Source: Phaeocystidibacter marisrubri (lineage in GTDB: Bacteria; Bacteroidota; Bacteroidia; Flavobacteriales; Schleiferiaceae). From it: 64,000 nucleotides of DNA. Position 1 is the first letter of the stretch. The number at the start of each line of letters is the position of its first letter. Below, in pieces: positions 46,378 to 54,233 of this stretch. A program made the translations under genes and the position numbers. The notes beneath the pieces were generated by a model. That model did not search any database. It was not told the origin of the DNA and worked only from the letters and a program-made list of their open reading frames with translations. The stretch covers positions 186,001 through 250,000 of the forward strand of contig NZ_WBVQ01000001.1 of NCBI RefSeq assembly GCF_008933165.1. Reading direction: 5' to 3'.

Positions 46378-47042
46378 TAATTGCGGGCTCCAAAGATGGA
46401 GCTTCCCACTCGAACCATGGTGCTTCCACATTCAACGGCGAGTTGGTAATCGCCACTCATTCCCATGGATAGGGTGTTGAATTCAGGCCCAAAATCAGGA
46501 GCGTATTTGTCGAACAGCGCCTTTAAGGCTTTGAACTCTCTTGCAATTTGGTCTTTGTTGTCGGTGAAAGTGGCCATGCCCATCAATCCGCGAACGCGAA
46601 CATTGGGATAGTCGCACAATCGGCTAGAGGAGATCAATTCATCGAGTTCAGCTTCGTCAAATCCGAATTTGGAATCCTCTTCGGCAATGTGAACCTGAAG
46701 CAAAACGTCGATAACTCGATTCACTTTTGCGGCTTCCTTATTCACGACTTTCACCACCTTCTCACGGTCGCATCCGTGAATGAGGTAGACAAAAGGAGCC
46801 ATGTACTTGATTTTGTTCGTTTGAACATGACCGATCATGTGCCAGTGAATGTCCTTGGGAAGTTGCTCCCATTTTTCGGTCATTTCCTGGATTTTATTCT
46901 CGCCAAATTCACGTTGCCCAGCATCATAGGCCTCTTGCAAATCGGAAATGGGTTTCGTTTTGGAAACGGCAACAAGACATACCTCACTGGGAAGTGTAGA
47001 TTGAATACTGCTCAAGTTCTCACGAATGGATCCCATGTTCAA
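46371..47042 (-). CDS. YggS family pyridoxal-phosphate homeostasis protein
   Basis: A 223-residue fold-III PLP-binding protein (PLPBP/YggS), thought to buffer free PLP and maintain amino-acid homeostasis. The PLP lysine lies in VAVSKTKP; REFGENKIQEM, WHMIGHVQTNK and the C-terminal LSMGMSGDYQLAVECGSTMVRVGSSIFG are signatures. It starts 1 nt after the DUF1015 stop on the same strand, so the two are coupled. Confidence 0.93.
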   Translation of the reverse strand: MNMGSIRENLSSIQSTLPSEVCLVAVSKTKPISDLQEAYDAGQREFGENKIQEMTEKWEQLPKDIHWHMIGHVQTNKIKYMAPFVYLIHGCDREKVVKVVNKEAAKVNRVIDVLLQVHIAEEDSKFGFDEAELDELISSSRLCDYPNVRVRGLMGMATFTDNKDQIAREFKALKALFDKYAPDFGPEFNTLSMGMSGDYQLAVECGSTMVRVGSSIFGARNYQ

Positions 47043-47043
47043 C

Positions 47044-48270
47044 TTAATCTAAGAGTTCATAAATGGTAAGACCACTTCTCAATTTCGGCTCAATGTATGT
47101 GCTCTTGGGAGGCATAATACATTTGGCATCTGCTACGCTTTTGAGTTGATCGGTAGTTACGGCGTAGAGTGCAAATCCCACTTCAAATTTGCCGGAGTTT
47201 ACCGCTGTTTCAATGGCGTCACATCCCTTGTCTCCGGGCATAAAGTCTACGCGAGGATCATTTCGCAGATCGGAAATTCCGAGAATGGGTTGAAGTACAT
47301 TTCGACTGAGGATTTCCGCGTCCAAGGAAGCGATGGGGTCGTTTGGATTAAACGAACCAGGTTTAGAGGTAAGCGTGTACCACATTCCATCGATGTACAT
47401 GCCCATTTCATGCAGGCGATCTGGATGGTATTTACTGTGGCCCCATTCACTCACAATGAAGGATTGCTCCAGTTCTTTCATGAAACTGTCCTTCGACAAG
47501 TTGGTGTTCTTAATCAAACGGTGGAAACCGTGAATGTGAATGGCACTTTCTGGAATGAGGTAGGCCATGAAGTGATCAAACGGGCCAGTCTTTCCTTCGT
47601 TTGTCAATTCTTCGCTCAACAAGGCAGAGGAGGCGCTTCTGTGGTGACCATCGGCAATGTATATTTTGTCCATGGTTGAAAACGCAGTAGTGAGGGTCTG
47701 AAGATCGTTCGTGTCTTCAATCTTCCACAAGAAATGCGTCACCTTATCCGTAGTGGTAAATTCAAATTCTGGGCGTTCATCCATCACCTTTCCCATCACT
47801 TGATTCACTTCATGATTTTCAGGGTACATGAGGAGTACAGGTTCTGCGTTGAAGCCAGTAACTTTGAGGTATTCCTTGAACATTTCTTCCCTCTGGGTAA
47901 GCGTCTGTTCGTGAATCATCACTCGACCTTCCAAATAATCGTGAACAGAAACAGCCGCGATTAATCCGGTGAAAACGTGCGAGTGGGTATGCTGTTGATA
48001 GAGATAAATGCTCTCCGTTTCATCTTTTTGGAAAACGCCTTCCATGGTGAAGTCGCGGTACTTGTCGCGCACCATCTCATACTTCTCGGTTCCCTGCTTT
48101 CGCTCTACCGCGTATTGATCGGGATGGATGATATGAAGAAAGGTAAAGGGGTTGTTTTCCAACTTGTCCATCAGCTGATCATCGGTGTAACTCACGTAAG
48201 AACGCGATGCTACGAGACTAGCTACGTGACGTTTCGGACGAACTGCACGGAAAGGTGAGATTTTTATCAT
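47044..48270 (-). CDS. DUF1015 family protein
   Basis: A 408-residue member of the DUF1015 family (N-terminal ISPFRAVRPKR; YVSYTDDQLMDKLENNPFTFLHI; IADGHHRSASS near 205-215). Homologues often lie beside serA/serC or PLP genes and are suspected, not proven, SerB-like or kinase-related enzymes. ATG at 48270; a CATCTTTG box (one mismatch to TAnnTTTG) lies 20 nt upstream. Followed by yggS. Confidence 0.88.
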   Translation of the reverse strand: MIKISPFRAVRPKRHVASLVASRSYVSYTDDQLMDKLENNPFTFLHIIHPDQYAVERKQGTEKYEMVRDKYRDFTMEGVFQKDETESIYLYQQHTHSHVFTGLIAAVSVHDYLEGRVMIHEQTLTQREEMFKEYLKVTGFNAEPVLLMYPENHEVNQVMGKVMDERPEFEFTTTDKVTHFLWKIEDTNDLQTLTTAFSTMDKIYIADGHHRSASSALLSEELTNEGKTGPFDHFMAYLIPESAIHIHGFHRLIKNTNLSKDSFMKELEQSFIVSEWGHSKYHPDRLHEMGMYIDGMWYTLTSKPGSFNPNDPIASLDAEILSRNVLQPILGISDLRNDPRVDFMPGDKGCDAIETAVNSGKFEVGFALYAVTTDQLKSVADAKCIMPPKSTYIEPKLRSGLTIYELLD

Positions 48271-48345
48271 TGCCTTGATTTGAGCCTAGGCAAAGATGCA
48301 AATAAGCCCTCGGATAATAAAAGGGAACGAATAGGGCTTGAAAAT

Positions 48346-48388
48346 AAAAATGGCTCGCTGCACCACTACCTGACGAATGCAACGAGCC
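48346..48388 (-). terminator. Probable terminator after the PepSY gene
   Basis: On the minus strand GGCTCGTTGCA / TGCAGCGAGCC pairs over 11 bp (one G-U) with a 15-nt loop, then ATTTTT. It lies 30 nt after the PepSY stop. Confidence 0.75.
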
Positions 48389-48417
48389 TACTCACTCCTG
48401 TGAATAACCCTTAATTA

Positions 48418-48921
48418 TTAGATGAAGATGAGCAGCAGAGCGAAAACGAGCCCTGCAATCGTGAAATACATTCCCTTTTTAAAGATGTCGGTTCCAGGGA
48501 AATACATCCAGAAACTTGAGATGACAAAGAAGAGCAGGGAAAGGCCGAAGAATACATTTAGAAAGGACAGAGGACGACTGCTCGTCGCTTTGTGAAGATG
48601 TAGGAGTTGATCCAAAACAAAGGGTGTTTCCTTTACTGTATAATGAGCCATTCCGGTAGTGCGGTTGTATACGCCATCGCGGAAGAATACTTCGGCTCCA
48701 CTTGTGCTATCAACGCGAAATCTGCGCATCTCAAGGGCTTTTCCGAGGGCTTCTTCCCCCAAATTTTCTCCGATGTTTTTCGAAATATTTTCTACTCGCT
48801 TAAATGTGTCCGTGTCTCGGTATACGAGAACAACACCGCTCAATGCATAAACTGACATGATGCCTGTGAGAAAGAAGCCCAGGTATCGGTGAATAACGCG
48901 CATGCGTTGGTGTGCTTTCAT
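48418..48921 (-). CDS. PepSY-type membrane protein
   Basis: A 167-residue protein with an N-terminal helix (YLGFFLTGIMSVYALSGVVLVYRD), a periplasmic PepSY-like segment, and two C-terminal helices (FLNVFFGLSLLFFVISSFWMY; MYFTIAGLVFALLLIFI). Conserved His residues near the helices (HRYLGF, LLHLHKA) are typical of PepSY-associated iron-reductase-like proteins and could bind haem (inference). It begins 19 nt after the TonB-dependent receptor and shares its terminator, so it likely works with it in uptake, perhaps of iron. Confidence 0.8.
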   Translation of the reverse strand: MKAHQRMRVIHRYLGFFLTGIMSVYALSGVVLVYRDTDTFKRVENISKNIGENLGEEALGKALEMRRFRVDSTSGAEVFFRDGVYNRTTGMAHYTVKETPFVLDQLLHLHKATSSRPLSFLNVFFGLSLLFFVISSFWMYFPGTDIFKKGMYFTIAGLVFALLLIFI

Positions 48922-48940
48922 TTTCTAAGGATGGGTGTGA

Positions 48941-51325
48941 TTAATGTCTTCCGCCTCCCGAGTAAGACATCGCCTCTCCCTTGCCAAAACCGTAGCTGAT
49001 GCCAAAGGTGAGGAAGGTACCGCGTTGGGAGAAGTTGTACATATAGTAGTTCGGCTGATTGATGGTGGTTTCGCGGACACGTGTAGCGAAAATGTCTTGC
49101 ACGCCGAGATTCATGACCAGTTTGCCGTTCCAAAGTTTTTTGCGAACGCCAGCATTGAAGAAAGCAAAGCCTGAAACTCGTCCTTGAATGGTTTCATAGC
49201 TCGAGTTGTAACGGGTGGTGATTTCTAAGTCAAATTCGGCTGGAAGTGCAAACTTGGTGGTGAGCTTTCCATCCCATTGATCGCTGGAATAATCAAAGTT
49301 TTGAGATTGATAGTCCGCATCACGGGTGAAGTAGCCATAGTTGAAATCACCGGTCAAGTCGAACCAGTCCGTTACAGTCCACTTCCCGTTTACTTCAACT
49401 CCCACTTTCTGACGGGTCCCAATATTGATCGGCATGGTGAGGTTTACCCCGTTCTCATAGCGGGTTACATACTCCACTACATCGGTAGTGTACAAGTAAT
49501 ACAAACTCGCATTGATGCTGTAGTCATTGCGAACAAGGATTCCCGTCAATTCATAGGAATCGGCAAATTCAGGTTGAAGTTCTGGATTCCCTGTTCTCAC
49601 ATTATAGTTGTTTCGAATATTGAAGAACGGATTGAGGTTCCACAATCTCGGACGATAGATTCTCTTGGAATATCCAGCTTGAAGTGAGAAGCCGTTGCCC
49701 CATTTGTAATGGGTGTGTAGGCTTGGAAACAAGTTCGAATAGTTCTGATAGTTGTTATCTCCCGTGTTTTCCAGAACCGTGGTCAGTTCAGTGTTTTCAA
49801 CGCGAACGCCGACTTTTACTCCCCAACTTTCGGTTTCATACGCCCCGGTTACATAGCCTGCCAAAACTTTTTGGATATAGGTGAAATCGTTGGTTAGACT
49901 GGAATCGATCTCCCATACAGAGCCTTTCAAGTTGCGAACAGAGTAGTCATTTCCCACATCGTTTATTTCATACATCGCCCCTGTTTCAAGCGTGAAAAGC
50001 TCGCTTAGTGGGTCGGTGTAATCCAACTTGAATGTGTAATCGGTTTGATAGAAATTCGTTGCTGTTCTTTGATCCGAGAAATTGGCAGTTCCTACTTCGT
50101 AACTGTTGAAGAATTCAGAAGATTGGTCTTTTCCGAAGAAATGCCCAAGAGTGCTAAAGATTAACTGATGGTCTTCGTGATCCTCAAATTGCTTGGAATA
50201 CTGGAGATCGTAGCGGTACTTCGGATTCAGTGCAGAGGTCTCTTCAATTCTTGAATAGGCAGAATTGAGGTTGCCTTTAGGGTCGTAGATTTCGAAGTTG
50301 GTTTCGGAAGGTTGACTTTCAATTTCATACGCGAAATTTCCAGAGAGTGTAATCACGTTGAGGTCATTGATGTAATAGTCGGTTCCCAAAGTGATGTTGT
50401 AGAACTCTTCATTTCTGTAGTCCTCTCCGGAGCTTTGAATCGTGAGACTGTCGCTAGAATTCTGACTAATACTCTCATTGTAATTTGGGCGAGTTCGATA
50501 TCCAGCTCCCAACTGGGTGAAGAAGTTGAAATTCTCCGTGCGGTAATTCAGACTTGCACCCACGCTGTGATTGTTTGGGTATCCCGTGTTTAAACTCACA
50601 GAGCCATTCATGCCTTTCTTCTCTTCCTTCTTCAATACAATATTGAGGATACCTGAAGTTCCTTCGGCTTGGTACTTGGCTGATGGATTCGTAATCACTT
50701 CAATGCGCTCAATCATATCCGCGGTGATGGTACCTAAAGCATTGCTCGGGTCATCCGATAGAACAGATGGCTTTCCGTTAATCATGATTTGAACTCCGCT
50801 GTTTCCTCTCAAGCTGACTTGTCCTTCAATATCCACATTCACAGAAGGGACGTTGTTTAAGACATCCATGGCTCCCATGCCAGAAGTGGAAAGGTCAGAG
50901 CCAACATTAAATACTCGTTTGTCCATCTGGAATTCCACCGAAGATCTTTCAGCTACAATCTCCACTTCATTTAAATTCTGAGAGGAGGCTGTCATTTGAA
51001 TGGTGCCTAAATTCTGTGTTCCAGATTGAACTGAAGGAAGGATTTGTACGTCTTCATATCCCATCAAGACGATTTCCACATACACTTTAGAAATAGGAGA
51101 ACTTACGGTAAAGGCACCTTCTATATCTGTGGTTACACTTGTGGTCAGTTCATCCGTTTCAGAATTTCTGATGGCCACAACGGTGTAGGGCAGGGGTTCA
51201 GAATTTGAGGCATCTACAACGGTTCCTGTAAAGGTGATTCCTTTCTGTTGAGCCATTCCCAAGGAAGAAACGGCGAGAAGCACGGTGAGAATTACAAATT
51301 TGCTGATGCGTTGCATGAAGAACAT
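48941..51325 (-). CDS. TonB-dependent outer-membrane receptor
   Basis: About 794 residues: signal peptide (FVILTVLLAVSSLGMAQQ), a carboxypeptidase-regulatory-like beta-sandwich (GTVVDASNSEPLPYTVV), a plug domain (VLNNVPSVNVDIEGQVSLRGNSGVQIMINGKPS) and a 22-strand-type barrel ending FLTFGISYGFGKGEAM with a short GGGRH tail. This is the outer-membrane beta-barrel receptor subfamily found widely in Bacteroidota; the ligand is not evident. Start taken at ATG 51325 (ATG 51316 equally possible); the upstream extension is non-signal sequence. Divergent from the LytS/LytTR pair, with repeats suggestive of control by it. Confidence 0.88.
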   Translation of the reverse strand: MFFMQRISKFVILTVLLAVSSLGMAQQKGITFTGTVVDASNSEPLPYTVVAIRNSETDELTTSVTTDIEGAFTVSSPISKVYVEIVLMGYEDVQILPSVQSGTQNLGTIQMTASSQNLNEVEIVAERSSVEFQMDKRVFNVGSDLSTSGMGAMDVLNNVPSVNVDIEGQVSLRGNSGVQIMINGKPSVLSDDPSNALGTITADMIERIEVITNPSAKYQAEGTSGILNIVLKKEEKKGMNGSVSLNTGYPNNHSVGASLNYRTENFNFFTQLGAGYRTRPNYNESISQNSSDSLTIQSSGEDYRNEEFYNITLGTDYYINDLNVITLSGNFAYEIESQPSETNFEIYDPKGNLNSAYSRIEETSALNPKYRYDLQYSKQFEDHEDHQLIFSTLGHFFGKDQSSEFFNSYEVGTANFSDQRTATNFYQTDYTFKLDYTDPLSELFTLETGAMYEINDVGNDYSVRNLKGSVWEIDSSLTNDFTYIQKVLAGYVTGAYETESWGVKVGVRVENTELTTVLENTGDNNYQNYSNLFPSLHTHYKWGNGFSLQAGYSKRIYRPRLWNLNPFFNIRNNYNVRTGNPELQPEFADSYELTGILVRNDYSINASLYYLYTTDVVEYVTRYENGVNLTMPINIGTRQKVGVEVNGKWTVTDWFDLTGDFNYGYFTRDADYQSQNFDYSSDQWDGKLTTKFALPAEFDLEITTRYNSSYETIQGRVSGFAFFNAGVRKKLWNGKLVMNLGVQDIFATRVRETTINQPNYYMYNFSQRGTFLTFGISYGFGKGEAMSYSGGGRH

Positions 51326-51336
51326 TTTATCGAGTA

Positions 51337-51368
51337 CAAAGGTGTAAAGCAATTGCGTATCATTTAAA
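51337..51368 (-). promoter_or_regulatory. Predicted promoter of the TonB-dependent receptor
   Basis: On the minus strand TTTA (51365-51368), a 20-bp spacer and CACCTTTG (51337-51344), one mismatch from TAnnTTTG, lying 11 nt before ATG 51325. A GTCGT repeat pair starts 6 bp upstream of the -33 element. Confidence 0.45.
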
Positions 51369-51374
51369 TTCAAT

Positions 51375-51410
51375 CGCCAAACGACACTTTGAGTACGCTT
51401 AACGACACAT
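51375..51410 (-). promoter_or_regulatory. LytTR-type direct repeat pair facing the receptor gene
   Basis: Read on the minus strand, GTGTCGTTAAGCG (51396-51408) and GTGTCGTTTGGCG (51375-51387) are direct repeats offset by exactly 21 bp, two helical turns. The CGTTnRG core fits the general LytTR half-site pattern. They sit just upstream of the receptor's predicted -33 element. Confidence 0.55.
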
Positions 51411-51444
51411 TTATAATGTTTAGACATTGAATAGTGTTCATGGG

Positions 51445-51477
51445 ATGTCGTCTAGGGGCTTAAAATGGTCGTTTACC
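51445..51477 (+). promoter_or_regulatory. LytTR-type direct repeat pair facing the histidine kinase gene
   Basis: On the plus strand ATGTCGTCTAGG (51445-51456) and TGGTCGTTTACC (51466-51477) share GTCGT and TA at the same positions, offset again by 21 bp. The second copy ends 6 bp before the predicted -33 element (51484) of the kinase promoter. Confidence 0.45.
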
Positions 51478-51483
51478 GAATAT

Positions 51484-51516
51484 GTTGAGGCGCTTGTTTG
51501 GATGTGCCTACCTTTG
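51484..51516 (+). promoter_or_regulatory. Predicted promoter of the histidine kinase gene
   Basis: GTTG (51484-51487), a 21-bp spacer and TACCTTTG (51509-51516), a perfect -7 match only 4 nt before the ATG at 51521. It overlaps codons that would be used from the ATG at 51482 and so argues for the later start and a leaderless or near-leaderless mRNA. Confidence 0.5.
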
Positions 51517-51520
51517 TTTC

Positions 51521-52555
51521 ATGTTGAACAAAAGAGTTGTGGATAGAGCGGTTTGGAGTGAAATTGCATTTCAAGTGATACTGTTGTTCACGGTCTTCAT
51601 TTTCTATGCTTTTGATGTTCGTCACAATTCAACGGGCACCTATGTGGAAGAATATGAGGTGGCGTTCTTTATGAATTATGCGATTGCAGCCATGTTGATT
51701 AATTACTGGTTGCTCCCAAAGTTCTTGTATAAGAAGCGATACGTGCCATTTGTTGTTTTTCTTCTACTCATTATTGCCGCCGTGATTTACGTGGAAGAGG
51801 AAGTGTTAGAAGCCATCTACTTTCCCACCACTCGTGCGGGTAAATTTCCCGGTGTGTTCTTCAACTTGGTAGCGGCTATGCCCACCATCACCATTCTCAC
51901 CGGGTTCAAGTTCGGCTGGGATGCTTTCCATCAGCAAAGGAAGCTGGAACAGTTGGCCTTAACGGCAAAGGAGAGTGAGTTGCAGTATTTGAAGTCCCAG
52001 ATTAATCCCCATTTTCTCTTCAATAATCTGAATAATCTCTATGCCCATGCTTTGGAGCATTCAGAGAAGACCCCTGATATCATTCTAGAGCTCTCTGGAG
52101 TTTTGCGGTACATGCTGTACGAATGCAAAGAGGAGTATGTTTCAATTCAAAAGGAGGTAGAACAACTTCAGAATTTCATTCAGCTCAGTGCATTGCAAAT
52201 TGAAGATCGCGGAGAGATTCATGTTGATGTAGGAAGGATGGATGCCAATTTTCAGATTGCTCCGCTCATCCTCATTGTATTTATTGAGAATGCTGTGAAG
52301 CACAGTTCATCTAGCATGCACGATAACATTCACATCTCCATCCATCTTCACATGGAAGAGGAGGAGTTGGTGTTCCAATGCGAGAACACCTATTCCGACG
52401 AATCGAACGCAGATGACCTGGCACATGGAATTGGCCTGTTGAATGTGAAGAAGCGCTTGAAGCTTCTCTATCCGGATAAGCACGAATTGAAAGTGAAGGC
52501 TGAAGGAGATCGCTACACGGTGAATCTTCGTTTAAAATTGAAACCTAGGGTATGA
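51521..52555 (+). CDS. LytS/YpdA-type sensor histidine kinase
   Basis: A ~344-residue kinase with four N-terminal membrane helices (to about residue 120), a short coiled coil (KLEQLALTAKESELQYLKSQ) and a His_kinase domain: phospho-acceptor His in QINPHFLFNNLN and N-box IVFIENAVKHS. No periplasmic sensor domain is seen, so the signal is probably sensed in the membrane. I prefer ATG 51521 (MLNKRVVDRAVWSE) to ATG 51482 because a promoter overlaps the first 13 codons of the longer form. It overlaps its LytTR partner by 4 nt. Confidence 0.9.
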   Translation: MLNKRVVDRAVWSEIAFQVILLFTVFIFYAFDVRHNSTGTYVEEYEVAFFMNYAIAAMLINYWLLPKFLYKKRYVPFVVFLLLIIAAVIYVEEEVLEAIYFPTTRAGKFPGVFFNLVAAMPTITILTGFKFGWDAFHQQRKLEQLALTAKESELQYLKSQINPHFLFNNLNNLYAHALEHSEKTPDIILELSGVLRYMLYECKEEYVSIQKEVEQLQNFIQLSALQIEDRGEIHVDVGRMDANFQIAPLILIVFIENAVKHSSSSMHDNIHISIHLHMEEEELVFQCENTYSDESNADDLAHGIGLLNVKKRLKLLYPDKHELKVKAEGDRYTVNLRLKLKPRV

Positions 52556-53238
52556 TTCGCTGTATTGTCATCGAAGATCAGGCTCCAGCTCAACGGGTGC
52601 TAAAGAAGTTTATCGCTGATGTTGACTATTTGGATCTCCGCGAGGTTTTCAATAATGCGATTCAAGCGATGGAGTACTTGAAGTCGGAACCTGTGGATTT
52701 GATGTTCTTGGACGTCAACTTACCGAAGATAAACGGGATGGATTTTTTGGCTTCTTTACAAAACCCTCCACGAGTTATTCTGACCACGGCATTTACGGAG
52801 TATGCCCTGCAAGGGTATGAATACAACGTGGTAGATTATTTGGTCAAGCCCTTCTCTTTTGAGCGATTTGTGAAGGCGGTTTCCAAAGTTCCACAAGAAC
52901 TCCCGCAGAAAAGCGAGGCCGCTGCTTCTCAGCCTATGTTTATCAAGGTGGGTTTCGATTGGGTAAAAGTGAATAGCGCAGACATCACACACATTCACTC
53001 CGATATGGATTATACCGAAGTAAATGTGGGAGATAAAGTGTATTTGTCACAGGATTCATTGACTTCCTGGGAGCAGAAATTGGACAATCTTGGATTTACA
53101 CGAATTCATAAATCGTATTTGCTGAATACAGAGCAAATTGAAAAGATTTCAGGCAATCGTGTTTACACCAAATCAGGAGTAGAATTACCTATTGGTAGAG
53201 CGTATAAGGACGATTTCTTGTCTAGGATACTCAGCTGA
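52552..53238 (+). CDS. LytTR-family response regulator
   Basis: A 228-residue regulator: receiver domain (1-120; phospho-acceptor Asp in FLDVNLP, switch Thr in ILTTAFTEYA, Lys in YLVKPFSF) and a C-terminal LytTR DNA-binding domain (about 130-228; FIKVGFDWVKVNSADITHIHSD, FTRIHKSYLLN, LPIGRAYKD). LytTR proteins bind pairs of direct repeats about two turns apart; such pairs occur in the divergent promoter region at 51375-51477. The stop region overlaps the convergent flavoprotein gene by 8 nt. Confidence 0.94.
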   Translation: MIRCIVIEDQAPAQRVLKKFIADVDYLDLREVFNNAIQAMEYLKSEPVDLMFLDVNLPKINGMDFLASLQNPPRVILTTAFTEYALQGYEYNVVDYLVKPFSFERFVKAVSKVPQELPQKSEAAASQPMFIKVGFDWVKVNSADITHIHSDMDYTEVNVGDKVYLSQDSLTSWEQKLDNLGFTRIHKSYLLNTEQIEKISGNRVYTKSGVELPIGRAYKDDFLSRILS

Positions 53239-54157
53239 TTTTCCGCTCAATGTCTTCTTGAATCATCTCACGATTGAGTGCAGCGCCGCAAATGGAACCC
53301 GAAGCCACAGCAATGGACACTTTGCGGAAAGGCGATGTGCAATCGCCAACGGCATACACACCTTCAACCGTAGTTTTTTGGAAGGGGTCTACCTCGATGT
53401 AGCCTGCCTCGGTAATTAGACAACCCAACTCCGATGCCATTGTGCTGTGTTGCTCTGTCGGAACAGCGGCATACAATGCATGTAGAGCGAAAGTGGATTG
53501 ATCTTCAAATTCAATTTTTTCGATTTGTCCATTTACATGGTGAAGAATCTGTATCGGGCGTTCATCTATGGCGACATTTAGTTGTGATAAGTTGGATCGC
53601 TCTTCGTTGGTGAGGTCGGCAACACCGTTGGTGAAAAGGGTCAAGTCATCGGTCCAATGTTGAATCATAGACGCGAATTCGTAGCTCCTTTCGCCATTGG
53701 CTAAAACGCCTGTTTTGGTGTGGTGAACTTCGTACCCGTGGCAATACGGACAGTGGATGACAGATTTTCCCCAGCATTCTTGGAATCCCGGAATTTGAGG
53801 TAGAATGTCTTTCATCCCAGTGGCTATCACCAATTTCTGAGCAGAGATCATTTGACCGTTGTCTAATGTCACGTCAAAAGATCCATCCTCTTTCTTTTCT
53901 GCTGATTGTGCCAATCCCTCTTGGAAGTGTACGCTCGGGTAGGAAAGCACTTGTTCTTTTGCAATGGTGGAGATTTCTTCGGGTGTGGCTCCATCTCTCG
54001 TGAGAAAGTTGTGTGAATAAGGCGTGGGGGCATTGCAGGGTTTACCACTATCAATCACTAGAACCTTTCGCAAAGATCTTCCCAAAGACATGGCTGCGGA
54101 TAGACCCGCATTACTGCCTCCAATGATGATTACCTCATAGGTGTTCTCTCCTTTCAT
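53231..54157 (-). CDS. Thioredoxin-reductase-like NAD(P)/FAD oxidoreductase
   Basis: A 308-residue flavoprotein of the TrxR-like group: FAD motif IIGGSNAGLSAAMSLGRS, a CPYCHGYE redox CxxC in the position of the TrxR CATC motif, and a C-terminal FAD segment GVYAVGDCTSPFRKVSIAVASGS. The NADPH-binding GxGxxA motif is degenerate (VLANGERSYEFA). The His-containing CPYCHGYE group is distinct from true TrxB, so the partner is unknown. A 37-bp palindrome overlaps its predicted promoter. Confidence 0.88.
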   Translation of the reverse strand: MKGENTYEVIIIGGSNAGLSAAMSLGRSLRKVLVIDSGKPCNAPTPYSHNFLTRDGATPEEISTIAKEQVLSYPSVHFQEGLAQSAEKKEDGSFDVTLDNGQMISAQKLVIATGMKDILPQIPGFQECWGKSVIHCPYCHGYEVHHTKTGVLANGERSYEFASMIQHWTDDLTLFTNGVADLTNEERSNLSQLNVAIDERPIQILHHVNGQIEKIEFEDQSTFALHALYAAVPTEQHSTMASELGCLITEAGYIEVDPFQKTTVEGVYAVGDCTSPFRKVSIAVASGSICGAALNREMIQEDIERKIS

Positions 54158-54177
54158 GGTGTGTAGTTGTTAGACAG

Positions 54178-54208
54178 CTAAGGTAGAAAAGAATTCCATT
54201 AATGCAAC
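54178..54208 (-). promoter_or_regulatory. Predicted promoter of the flavoprotein gene, inside an operator
   Basis: On the minus strand GTTG (54205-54208), a 19-bp spacer and TACCTTAG (54178-54185, one mismatch to TAnnTTTG), 20 nt before the ATG. The -33 element lies inside the palindrome at 54192-54228. Confidence 0.4.
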
Positions 54209-54228
54209 ATTGTTGCATTAATGGAATT
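54192..54228. repeat. 37-bp perfect palindrome, likely operator
   Basis: AATTCCATTAATGCAACA and TGTTGCATTAATGGAATT are perfect 18-bp inverted arms around a single T. It lies 5 nt after the stop of the upstream gene (54234) and 34 bp before the flavoprotein ATG. It is A/T rich and has no proper T-run, so an operator is more likely than a terminator. The TGCAACA-TGTTGCA core resembles dimeric repressor sites such as those of the Fur/Zur group (inference). Confidence 0.75.
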
Positions 54229-54233
54229 TGTAA

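Noticed and set aside
46548-47679. 173- and 177-codon open frames antisense to yggS and DUF1015
   Set aside because: Both lie opposite well-conserved genes and show no domains.
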